19,987 nt of DNA from DATAAP01 sp041690495 (GTDB lineage: Bacteria > Pseudomonadota > Alphaproteobacteria > CACIAM-22H2): the NCBI GenBank assembly GCA_041690495.1, contig JAWLHE010000019.1, positions 1 through 19,987 on the forward strand, given 5' to 3'. A model generated the notes under the pieces. That model was not told where the DNA came from. It worked only from the letters and a program-made list of their open reading frames with translations, and did not search any database. The position numbers and the translations under genes were made by a program. Shown here piece by piece: positions 8,277-14,449 of this stretch (its first letter is position 1; every line of letters starts with the position of its first letter).

Positions 8277-8396
8277 GAGGCTGGCTCGTCAGGTCATAGA
8301 CGTTGGTTCGGACAAATTGACGAGATATGCTGCACGAAAGCGCTTGTCCATCGCAACGGGCGAGCCGGGCTAAGAGGAAAACAGGTTGAGACCGCG

Positions 8397-8864
8397 ATGA
8401 CCGAACTCCTCAAGATAGGAGAAACCCGCCGTATTGGCGGCAATCGGCCGACTCCGATCACAGACCGGGACACCTTGTACACCGCCTTTGTGACGGACGT
8501 CTCACAGCCGGATGAGCCGCGCCACGGAGAAGCAGTGGACAGCTTCAGATTACTCCACTCTCTCCTACACCGAATTCATCACTTGTCGCAGCCAGGTAAA
8601 TTCGAATCGCCGGTCGGGGAGGAATTGGCCTTGGTCGGTGAGATCAGTGGCGGCGTATGCAAAGCTCAGATCACAAACATGGTTTCTTACGTTGATCTGC
8701 CGCTTCCTAGGTTCCAGTGGCTGCTGATCTCACTCGTGGGTGAACTTGCCCGATCCATTCGAGATGCCGGTGTGGATATCGAGTCTTACATAAAGCGCTT
8801 TCCACCAGACTTAGACCTTCGGAAGAGCTGGGGCGACTTCCTCAACTCCCCGCCACCGGGATAG
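8397..8864 (+). CDS. Hypothetical protein inserted in the pca operon
   Basis: A 155-residue protein that I do not recognise. The ATG at 8397 is the first plausible start outside the antisense shadow of pcaB; AGAGGAAA lies at 8373-8380, somewhat far upstream. The sequence looks like a soluble helical protein: LLHSLLHRIHHLSQP, a central RFQWLLISLVGELARSIRDA, and a polar C-terminus ending in NSPPPG. No signal, membrane segment or metal motif is evident. Codon use differs from its neighbours: TTA, CTA, ATA, AGA and AGG all occur, and the DNA is visibly AT-richer, suggesting recent acquisition. It is encoded opposite to the pca genes and stops 3 bp from the pcaG stop. It could also be a decayed fragment of something longer, but the frame is intact. 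Confidence 0.6.
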   Translation: MTELLKIGETRRIGGNRPTPITDRDTLYTAFVTDVSQPDEPRHGEAVDSFRLLHSLLHRIHHLSQPGKFESPVGEELALVGEISGGVCKAQITNMVSYVDLPLPRFQWLLISLVGELARSIRDAGVDIESYIKRFPPDLDLRKSWGDFLNSPPPG

Positions 8865-8867
8865 GGC

Positions 8868-9452
8868 TTACAGCTCGAAGAACGCGGTCTCGCCCTTGCC
8901 CTGCATGACGATGTCAAAGCGGTAGGTCTTGATCGCGCCCGCGCCGTTCGGCTTCGCCTCGACGACGATCGTGCGGCGCGCCTCGGCATCGTCGATCGCG
9001 CTCAGCACCGGGTCGTGCTCGTTCGCCTCGGCGTGATCCGCGAAATAAATGCGCGTGACCAGGCGCTTCAGCAGGCCCCGCGCGAACAGGGTCACGTTGA
9101 TGTGCGGCGCCTGCATCGTGTTGCCCGGACCGGGCACCGCGCCGGGGCGGATCGTGGTGAAGCGGTAGAAGCCGTTCGTGTCGGTGAAAGCGCGGCAGAA
9201 ACCGCGGAACTTCGGATCGAGCGGCTTGTCCTGGGTGTCCTCCGGATGGTCGTACTTGCCCGCCGCGTTCGCCTGCCATATCTCGACGAACGCGTCGGGC
9301 ACCGGCCCCTCAACGTCGCGCACCTGGCCCTCGATGCGGATCTTCTCGCCCGCAGCACCGTCGGCGGTAAGATCGCCCCACGTCGGACGCTCGAGCGCGA
9401 AGTGGAAGAACGGTCCGACCGTCTGCGAGGCGGTCACGATCAGCTTCTTCAT
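8868..9452 (-). CDS. pcaG: Protocatechuate 3,4-dioxygenase alpha subunit
   Basis: A 194-residue intradiol dioxygenase alpha chain, starting MKKLIVTASQTVGPFFHFAL. It shares the beta-barrel segments of PcaH: PDAFVEIWQANAAGKYDHP and GFYRFTTIRPGAVPGPG, then APHINVTLFARGLLKRLVTR, where the LFARGLL arginine lines the substrate pocket in characterised enzymes. The iron-ligand positions of the beta chain are replaced (RPGAVPG instead of RPGAYPW, and HIN instead of HIH), the normal state for the non-catalytic alpha chain. With PcaH it cleaves protocatechuate to 3-carboxy-cis,cis-muconate. The start lies 2 bp after the pcaH stop, so the subunits are translated together. Confidence 0.96.
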   Translation of the reverse strand: MKKLIVTASQTVGPFFHFALERPTWGDLTADGAAGEKIRIEGQVRDVEGPVPDAFVEIWQANAAGKYDHPEDTQDKPLDPKFRGFCRAFTDTNGFYRFTTIRPGAVPGPGNTMQAPHINVTLFARGLLKRLVTRIYFADHAEANEHDPVLSAIDDAEARRTIVVEAKPNGAGAIKTYRFDIVMQGKGETAFFEL

Positions 9453-9454
9453 GC

Positions 9455-10159
9455 TCAGTTCTCCGTCGGCGTCGCCGCGCGGCCGCGCACGACGATGTCC
9501 CAGCGATAGCCCATCGCGTATTCGGCCTCGCTGAGATCCGGGTCGTAGGTAGAGATCAGGCGCTCGCGCGCGCTCCTGTCCGGAACGCTCTGGTAGATCG
9601 GGTCCGCATCGAGCAGGGGATCGCCCGGAAAATACATCTGCGTGATCATCCGGGTCGCGAACGCCGGCCCGAAGATCGAGTAGTGGATATGCGCGGCGCG
9701 CCAGGCGTTGTGCGTGTTGCGCCAGGGATACGCGCCCGGCCGGATCGTCAGGTAGCGGTACTCGCCCTTCTCGTTCGTGACCACCTGCCCGACGCCGCGG
9801 AAATGCGGATCGAGCGGGGCGTCGTGCTGATCGCGCTCGTGGCGATAGCGCCCGGCAGCGTTGCACTGCCAGACCTCGAGCAGCGTGTTCGGCACCGGCC
9901 TGCCGTCCTCGTCGAGCACGCGCCCGGCGATGATGATGCGCTGGCCCTGCGCCTCGCCGCCGTCGATACGGGTCATGTCGGCCGCCTCCGGCCCGAACCA
10001 GTCGCCTCTGAACGTTGGGCCGGTCACTTCAGACAGCGTGTGCGGCAGCTTGAACAGGCCGCGTTTCGGCGCACGCGGCACCGTGCTCTTGTAGTCGGGC
10101 CACAGATAGGGCGGCTGACCGTCGCGCGTCTCGCGCGCATAGGGGCGCGGATCGCTCAT
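9455..10159 (-). CDS. pcaH: Protocatechuate 3,4-dioxygenase beta subunit
   Basis: A 234-residue catalytic chain. All four non-heme Fe(III) ligands of the family are visible: Tyr105 in AAGRYRHER, Tyr144 in IRPGAYPWRN, and His157 and His159 in AAHIHYSIFG. Spacing matches the Pseudomonas enzyme (Tyr408, Tyr447, His460, His462) with a constant offset. The N-terminus (PPYLWPDYKSTVPRAPKR) and FRGDWFGPEAADMTR are typical of PcaH. It performs intradiol oxygenolytic ring cleavage of protocatechuate in the cytosol. The start overlaps the pcaC stop as ATGA and pcaG follows after 2 bp. The protein looks complete and functional. Confidence 0.97.
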   Translation of the reverse strand: MSDPRPYARETRDGQPPYLWPDYKSTVPRAPKRGLFKLPHTLSEVTGPTFRGDWFGPEAADMTRIDGGEAQGQRIIIAGRVLDEDGRPVPNTLLEVWQCNAAGRYRHERDQHDAPLDPHFRGVGQVVTNEKGEYRYLTIRPGAYPWRNTHNAWRAAHIHYSIFGPAFATRMITQMYFPGDPLLDADPIYQSVPDRSARERLISTYDPDLSEAEYAMGYRWDIVVRGRAATPTEN

Positions 10160-10551
10160 ATCCCGTCCTCCTTGTCCATCTCGGCATAGACCTCGTTGGC
10201 GATGCGGAAGGCGGTATTCGCGGCCGGCACGCCAGCGTAGACAGCCGCCTGCAACAGCACCTCCTTGACCTCGTCGCGGCTGACGCCGGTGTTGCGCGAG
10301 GCGCGGACGTGAAGCCGAAGCTCCTCCTCCTTGCCGAGCGCGGTGAGCATGGCGATGGTCAGCATGCTGCGGGTCTTGCGCTCGAGCCCGGGCCGCGCCC
10401 ACACATCGCCCCAGCAGTACTGGGTGATGTAGTCCTGGAAATCCCGGGTGAATGGAGTCGCCTTGCCGCGCGCGCGCTCGACATGCGCCTTGCCGAGGAC
10501 CGTGCTGCGAATCTCGAGACCCTGGTCGAGTAGCTTGGGATTCACCGCCAT
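10156..10551 (-). CDS. pcaC: 4-carboxymuconolactone decarboxylase
   Basis: A 131-residue protein of the CMD family, converting 4-carboxymuconolactone to beta-ketoadipate enol-lactone. Visible motifs are DYITQYCWGDVWARPGL (40-56), RSMLTIAMLTALGKEEELRL (61-80), HVRASRNTGVS and VYAGVPAANTAFRIA (104-118). It lacks the AhpD-type CxxC, as expected for a true decarboxylase. The ATG at 10551 is preferred over a GTG one codon earlier because AAGGAG is better spaced to it. It overlaps pcaD by one base (TGATG) and pcaH by four, so pcaDCHG form one tightly coupled unit. It is a stand-alone PcaC, not the PcaL fusion with PcaD seen in some actinomycetes. Confidence 0.95.
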   Translation of the reverse strand: MAVNPKLLDQGLEIRSTVLGKAHVERARGKATPFTRDFQDYITQYCWGDVWARPGLERKTRSMLTIAMLTALGKEEELRLHVRASRNTGVSRDEVKEVLLQAAVYAGVPAANTAFRIANEVYAEMDKEDGI

Positions 10552-11381
10552 CACACTCTCCTTCTTTTCGGCTGGGGGTCGGCGGCGGCATGCGCGCCGA
10601 AGAAGTCGCTCAGCAGCCGGTTGAGTGCCGCCGGCTGTTCGACCGTGGGGATGTGCGCGGCGCCGGCGATGATCTCCAGCCGGGCGCCGCGGATCGCGTC
10701 AGCCAGCTCGCGCGCAGCGGCCGGCGGCGTCGCCGGATCCTGGTCGCCGACGACGACCAGCGTCGGGCACGCGATCACGGCATCGTCGCCGCCGAGATCA
10801 GCGTCGCGCACCGCGGCACAGCAGCCGACATATCCCTGCGCCGGCGTGCGGACCAGCATGTTGCGGCAGCCCTGCGCCACGTCTCCCGACTTGGTCGGAA
10901 AATCCTGCGTGAACCAGACCTTGAGGACGCTGTCGGCAATCGCCTCGAGTCCGCCCTTCGACACCGCCGCGATCCGGTCGTCCCAGCGGCTCGCCGGGCC
11001 GATCCGGCTTGCCGTGTCGCACAGCACGAGCGACAGCACGCGGTCCGCCGCCGTGGCTGCCACCCTCTGGCCCACCATACCGCCGATCGAGAGACCGCAG
11101 AAATGCACTTGCCCAATCGAAAGCGCATCGAGTAGCGCGAGAGCGTCCTGGGCCAGCCGGTCGATCGTATAGGATCCGTCGGCCGCTGCCGGACAGTCGG
11201 TCAGTCCGTGACCGCGCATGTCGTAGCGCAACACCCGGAAGCGCTGCGCGAGCGCCGCCGCCTGCGCGTCCCAGACATGAAAGCTTGTACCAAGGGAGTT
11301 CGAGAACATGACGACCGGCGCGTCCGCCGGCCCCGTCAGGTCGTAGTGAGCCACCAGACCGCCCGTCCGGACGAACGCCAT
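10551..11381 (-). CDS. pcaD: 3-oxoadipate enol-lactonase
   Basis: A 276-residue alpha/beta hydrolase that opens beta-ketoadipate enol-lactone to beta-ketoadipate. The catalytic triad is visible: Ser98 in HFCGLSIGGMVGQ, Asp215 in VVVGDQDPATPP and His243 in AGAAHIPTVEQP. MFSNSLGTSFHVWDAQ and RYDMRGHGLTD are hallmark PcaD segments. The ATG has a strong GGGAGGAAA site a few bases upstream. It is the first gene of pcaDCHG; the 198-bp region before it is shared with the divergent dioxygenase gene and should hold the pca promoter. No pcaQ or pcaR regulator gene is present in the window. Confidence 0.94.
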   Translation of the reverse strand: MAFVRTGGLVAHYDLTGPADAPVVMFSNSLGTSFHVWDAQAAALAQRFRVLRYDMRGHGLTDCPAAADGSYTIDRLAQDALALLDALSIGQVHFCGLSIGGMVGQRVAATAADRVLSLVLCDTASRIGPASRWDDRIAAVSKGGLEAIADSVLKVWFTQDFPTKSGDVAQGCRNMLVRTPAQGYVGCCAAVRDADLGGDDAVIACPTLVVVGDQDPATPPAAARELADAIRGARLEIIAGAAHIPTVEQPAALNRLLSDFFGAHAAADPQPKRRRV

Positions 11382-11579
11382 GCCTTTCCTCCCTGCCGCA
11401 TCGTTGCATCGACCGAGGCGGCAACCGTAACACCGCCAAGTTGGAGCGCAACGTCTTGATTGTCGCAGCAAAGCCGCGGCGGAGCGAGTGCCGCTCGCAA
11501 CCACCGCAATGGCGAATTGACCGCCGGGCCCGGTCGGGTTATCGTAATATACACCTGATATGTCAGAGGAGCGGTTGCA
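11382..11579. promoter_or_regulatory. Divergent promoter region, pcaD / PhyH dioxygenase
   Basis: A 198-bp gene-free region between two outward-facing genes. The right-hand end holds the operator-like element described separately. A possible plus-strand promoter is TTGACC (11517-11522), 17 bases, TATCGT (11540-11545), which would start transcription just before that element. I found no complete PcaQ-type site (ATAACC-N4-GGTTAA); only an ATAACC half-site is visible on the minus strand at 11537-11542. Confidence 0.45.
11548..11566 (+). promoter_or_regulatory. Predicted GntR operator, site A
   Basis: TATACACCTGATATGTCAG lies 13 bases before the dioxygenase start and reaches the ribosome-binding site (AGAGGAG, 11565-11571). 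Its core CTGATATGTCAG is a 10/12 palindrome. It matches site B at 16 of 19 positions and shares TAT.C, TGATAT, T and A positions with site C. Binding here would block transcription or early elongation of the dioxygenase gene. Assignment to the GntR protein is inference. Confidence 0.6.
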
Positions 11580-12494
11580 ATGACGCCGGAGCAGATCCTG
11601 GAACACGCGCCCCGCGTGTTGTCGCAGGCGCAACGTGAATCCTATTTCGAAAACGGCTATCTCCTGCTCGACCGCATCATTCCCTTGGAGTGGGTGGAGC
11701 GCCTGCGGCGCACCACCGCCGAGATGATTGATCGCAGTCGGTCGGTCGCGAAATCCGACGCGGTGTGGGATCTCGAAGCAGGGCACAATGCCGTGCGCCC
11801 GCGGCTCCGCCGTCTCTCCGCTCCCTGCGATCATCATCCGACCTACTGGGAATACGTGTCGCAGTCGCTGTTCGCGGATATCGCCGCCGACCTGCTCGGC
11901 CCGGACGTGAAGTTCCACCATTCCAAGCTGAACTTCAAATCGTCCGAAGGCGGCACCGAGGTCAAATGGCACCAGGACATCCAGTTCTGGCCGCATACCA
12001 ATTACTCGCTGCTGACCATCGGCACCTACATCTACGACTGCACGGTGGACAACGGCGCCCTCGGCGTCATTCCGGGCAGCCACAACGGCGAGCTCTACGA
12101 CCAGTACAACGACAAGGGCCAGTGGACAGGCTGCCTGTCCGAGCGCGACGCGAAACGAGCCAATCTCGACAAAGCGGTGTATCTCGAAGGCGCCGCCGGA
12201 TCGCTGACCATCCACAACTGCCGCACCGTCCACGGCAGCAAGCAGAACGACACCGGCGCCGACCGGCCGTTGTTCCTCGTGACGCTGGCGTCCTCGGATG
12301 CGCACGCCTATACGGCGAACCCGATCAAGTCCCGCTACGAGCATTTTCATATCCGCGGCAAGCCCGCGCGCTGGGCCCACCACGATCCCCGTCCCTGCCT
12401 GCTTCCGCCGGACTGGTCGGGCGGATACAGCTCCATTTTTGCATTGCAGCAGCGTGAGGACCCCGGCGAGCCGATCCGCGCCTATGCGGGATAG
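11580..12494 (+). CDS. Phytanoyl-CoA dioxygenase (PhyH) family Fe(II)/2-oxoglutarate oxygenase
   Basis: A 304-residue double-stranded beta-helix oxygenase, with AGAGGAG 8 bases before the ATG. The 2-His-1-carboxylate iron site is visible: His131 and Asp133 in EVKWHQDIQFWPH, and His218 in TIHNCRTVHGSKQN, followed by Arg229 in ADRPLFLV, which should bind the 2-oxoglutarate carboxylate. The N-terminal AQRESYFENGYLLLDRIIP and the segment GALGVIPGSHNGELYDQ (159-175) are typical of PhyH proteins acting on small molecules. The substrate is unknown. The gene stands alone on its transcript, but the operator-like element at its start ties it to the TRAP/GntR locus that follows. Confidence 0.9.
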   Translation: MTPEQILEHAPRVLSQAQRESYFENGYLLLDRIIPLEWVERLRRTTAEMIDRSRSVAKSDAVWDLEAGHNAVRPRLRRLSAPCDHHPTYWEYVSQSLFADIAADLLGPDVKFHHSKLNFKSSEGGTEVKWHQDIQFWPHTNYSLLTIGTYIYDCTVDNGALGVIPGSHNGELYDQYNDKGQWTGCLSERDAKRANLDKAVYLEGAAGSLTIHNCRTVHGSKQNDTGADRPLFLVTLASSDAHAYTANPIKSRYEHFHIRGKPARWAHHDPRPCLLPPDWSGGYSSIFALQQREDPGEPIRAYAG

Positions 12495-12500
12495 GTCATA

Positions 12501-12692
12501 TCAGCCGCAGCGGCGGCAGCGAACCTTCTCGAATATCCGCTCCCAATCGCCGTCCGTGGCGGCGTAATCGAGCACGCAGCGGAGCGCCTTGGAAGCATCC
12601 GGCAACTGATACTTGGCTGCAATCTCCTGCAGCATCTGCAGCGAGTCCGGGTAGATCTCGAACGCGACGCGAATCTTGGGTAGGCCGGACAT
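12501..12692 (-). CDS. Small ribbon-helix-helix-like protein with C-terminal CxxC
   Basis: A 63-residue protein starting MSGLPKIRVAFEIYPDSL; CGGAGT stands 5 bases before the ATG. A short beta-like segment (KIRVAFEIYP, 6-15) is followed by two helices (SLQMLQEIAAKYQ and ASKALRCVLDYAAT), the layout of a ribbon-helix-helix protein. It ends FEKVRCRRCG, a CxxC pair at the extreme C-terminus that could bind metal or form a disulfide. Competing frames over the same bases give Arg-rich unstructured translations. It lies 26 bp after the monooxygenase gene on the same strand and should be cotranscribed. The function is unknown; DNA binding is only suggested by the fold prediction. Confidence 0.65.
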   Translation of the reverse strand: MSGLPKIRVAFEIYPDSLQMLQEIAAKYQLPDASKALRCVLDYAATDGDWERIFEKVRCRRCG

Positions 12693-12718
12693 GCGGACTC
12701 CGATTGGTCGTTGACCGA

Positions 12719-13051
12719 TTACCGTGCGGCACCCGCAGCGGAGACGCGGTCGCGCAAGGTGTAGTCGCGCATGACCTCCGCCACCCGGATGCGGAAATCC
12801 TTGAAAATTGCGCTCTTGCCTGCTGCCTGTGCGGCCTGGTGGCCGTGATGCGACCGCCACGCCTGCACGGCCGCCTCGTCGCGCCAGAATGACAGCGAAA
12901 CGTACCTGCCCTTGTTCGTCAGGCTCTCGAAGCGCTCAACCGAGATGAAGCCGTCGATCTTCTCCAGCTCCGGCCGCAGCATACCCGCGAGTTCGAAATA
13001 TCGCTGCGCCTGGCCTTCCTTCGCCTCGACCTCGAATATTACCGCGATCAT
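12719..13051 (-). CDS. Antibiotic biosynthesis monooxygenase (ABM) domain protein
   Basis: A 110-residue single-domain protein of the ABM/dimeric alpha-beta barrel superfamily, with GGGGAGCAGG just before the ATG. MIAVIFEVEAKEGQAQRYFE, the central DGFISVERFESLTNKGRYVS and SLSFWRDEAAVQAWRSHHGH are the family's typical strands and helices. It ends with RIRVAEVMRDYTLRDR. Characterised members are cofactor-free monooxygenases of quinol-like substrates or heme-degrading proteins; others are stress proteins, so activity is uncertain. It faces away from the DUF6166-PanB-TRAP operon and shares with it the control region holding operator site B. Confidence 0.87.
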   Translation of the reverse strand: MIAVIFEVEAKEGQAQRYFELAGMLRPELEKIDGFISVERFESLTNKGRYVSLSFWRDEAAVQAWRSHHGHQAAQAAGKSAIFKDFRIRVAEVMRDYTLRDRVSAAGAAR

Positions 13052-13097
13052 ATCGCCTGCTCCCCTGAATCCGTCTGGATTGTCATATCGGAAAAAC

Positions 13098-13116
13098 TAA
13101 TATATCAGATGTATAC
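13098..13116 (-). promoter_or_regulatory. Predicted GntR operator, site B
   Basis: On the minus strand this reads TATACATCTGATATATTAG; the core CTGATATATTAG is a 10/12 palindrome. It is in the 103-bp region between the ABM gene (start 13051) and the DUF6166 gene (start 13155), 46 and 38 bases from the two starts, so one bound protein could control both directions, including the TRAP operon and the GntR gene itself. It is the best match to site A (16 of 19). Confidence 0.6.
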
Positions 13117-13154
13117 GGCTGATAGTAAACGGGCGAACAGCCGAGGGGAGGACG

Positions 13155-13460
13155 ATGAAGGTCTACGAAGGGGGACGCAGTCTCGCCGGCGCAATCGTAA
13201 CCGTGGACGGCAAGCCGTTGCCTCTGCGCCTCGACCTGAAGCGGCTGTCGCCGGCCGGCTTCGAATGGACCTATGAGGGTGCCGGCCCGGCGCAACTCGC
13301 GCTGGCGATCCTCGCGGATCATTTCGGCGACGATCAGAAGGCGCTCGCCCACTACGAATCGTTCATGCGCGAGGTCGTCGCTGTGCTCGACAACGCCTGG
13401 CGACTGACCAGTGCCGATATCGATGCCGCGATCGGCGGCCCGCACGCCGCGTCGGCATAG
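13155..13460 (+). CDS. DUF6166 domain protein
   Basis: A 101-residue protein preceded by GAGGGGAGGA. The wording MKVYEGGRSLAGAIVTVDGK, RLSPAGFEWTYEGAGPAQLA, LAILADHFGDDQKAL and a C-terminal helix/strand (FMREVVAVLDNAWRLTSADI) matches the DUF6166 family as I remember it, in which SPxGFEWGYxGxGPAQLALAIL is the hallmark. No function is established for this domain. It has no export signal or metal motif. It is the first gene of the operon that continues with the PanB paralogue (28 bp later) and the TRAP transporter, an unusual context for the domain. Confidence 0.72.
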   Translation: MKVYEGGRSLAGAIVTVDGKPLPLRLDLKRLSPAGFEWTYEGAGPAQLALAILADHFGDDQKALAHYESFMREVVAVLDNAWRLTSADIDAAIGGPHAASA

Positions 13461-13488
13461 CGCCAGCAAAAAAAGCAAGGGAGGACAC

Positions 13489-14391
13489 GTGCCGCAGGAC
13501 GCTTCCAAACCGGGCAAGCCCGCGCCGGCCGAGAAGAAGGAAAAGCGGACCATCACCGAGATCCGCGACTCGAAGAAGACCGGCGAGAAGATGGTCTACA
13601 TGTCGGTTCCCGACTACACCTCGGCGCGCTGGGCCGAGATGGCCGGGGTCGATGTCGCGGTGGTCGGGGACAGCCTTGCGATGGTGGCGCACGGCCATCC
13701 CAGCACGATTCCCGCGACGATGGACATGATGGTGATGCACGCGCTCGCCGTGCGGCGCGGCGCTCCCAGGACCTTCGTGCTCGGGTGCATGCCTTACCAG
13801 AGCTACAACACCGCCGACCGCGCCCTGGCCAACGCGACGCGATTCATGCAGGAATCGCTGTGCGACGCGGTCAAGCCGCAGGGCGGCAAGAGCCAGGCGC
13901 ATATCCTGAAGGCGCTGGTCGACGCCGGCATTCCCACAGCGTCGCATATCGGCCTGACACCGCATACGATCGCGATGTTCGGCGGGTTCAAGATCCAGGG
14001 CCGCACCGCCGACGCGGCGATGAAGATCCTCGAGGACGCGCTGGCGATCGAGGACGCCGGCTGCTTCATGCTCGAATTCGAGGCCGTTCCGGCAAGAATC
14101 GCCGAGGTGATCTCGAAGCAGCTGACGATCCCGACGATCGGCATCGGCGCCGGCGTCGGCACCGACGGGCAGATCCTGCTCTGCTACGACCTGCTCGGCG
14201 TCTTCACCGACTTCAAGCCGAAATTCACCAAGCGCTACACGAACCTCACCGAGGTCGCGGTGAGCGGGATCAAGCAATACGTGGCCGAGGTGAAGGCCGG
14301 GACATTCCCCGACGACGACCACAGCTACTCGGTCAAGGACGACGAGTACGAGAAGTTCCTGAAGATGGTGGAGAAGCGCAAGCACATCTGA
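13489..14391 (+). CDS. PanB-fold paralogue (ketopantoate hydroxymethyltransferase-like) with altered metal site
   Basis: A 300-residue protein; the GTG at 13489 follows AAGGGAGGA, and an upstream in-frame ATG lies inside the previous gene. The first 33 residues are Lys/Ala/Pro-rich. The TIM-barrel core aligns along its length with E. coli PanB: VAVVGDSLAMV (57-65), CMPYQSY, SHIGLTPHTIAMFGGFKIQG (152-171), FEAVPARI, and IGIGAGVGTDGQIL. Asp45, Lys112 and Glu181 of E. coli are kept (Asp61, Lys129, Glu198). Two magnesium-site residues are changed: Asp84 to Cys100, and Glu114 to Gln131 (AVKPQGG instead of VKIEGG). A housekeeping pantothenate role is therefore doubtful; an aldol-type step on the compound imported by the adjacent TRAP system is an inference. 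Confidence 0.83.
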   Translation: MPQDASKPGKPAPAEKKEKRTITEIRDSKKTGEKMVYMSVPDYTSARWAEMAGVDVAVVGDSLAMVAHGHPSTIPATMDMMVMHALAVRRGAPRTFVLGCMPYQSYNTADRALANATRFMQESLCDAVKPQGGKSQAHILKALVDAGIPTASHIGLTPHTIAMFGGFKIQGRTADAAMKILEDALAIEDAGCFMLEFEAVPARIAEVISKQLTIPTIGIGAGVGTDGQILLCYDLLGVFTDFKPKFTKRYTNLTEVAVSGIKQYVAEVKAGTFPDDDHSYSVKDDEYEKFLKMVEKRKHI

Positions 14392-14449
14392 CCCGCGCCG
14401 ACCACCGCCCGCATCCGCAATCAAAGCATCGACTCAGAGGGAGGAAGCA

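Noticed and set aside
7026..8396. Long plus-strand open frame over pcaB
   Set aside because: It is the antisense shadow of pcaB, Arg/Ala-rich without family signatures. Only the part from 8397, beyond pcaB, reads like a real protein.
9453..9866. Minus-strand N-terminal extension of pcaG inside pcaH
   Set aside because: PcaG begins at MKKLIVTASQTVGP, 2 bp after the pcaH stop; the extension is another frame of pcaH.
11537..11542. ATAACC half-site that could belong to a PcaQ box before pcaD
   Set aside because: The second half (GGTTAA after four bases) is absent, and the position is far from the pcaD start and closer to the dioxygenase.
11382..12383. Minus-strand extension of pcaD covering the PhyH gene
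   Set aside because: PcaD homology and a strong ribosome-binding site fix the start at 11381; the extension is the complement of a clear dioxygenase gene.
12491..12503. Possible fourth GntR operator at the end of the dioxygenase gene
   Set aside because: Only the half CTGATATGA on the minus strand matches; the TAT.C lead and the second half are missing, and it lies between convergent gene ends.
12496..12732. Alternative minus-strand frame of 78 codons overlapping the small RHH-like gene
   Set aside because: Arg-rich translation without structure, no good start signal; the frame 12501-12692 has a ribosome-binding site and a plausible fold.
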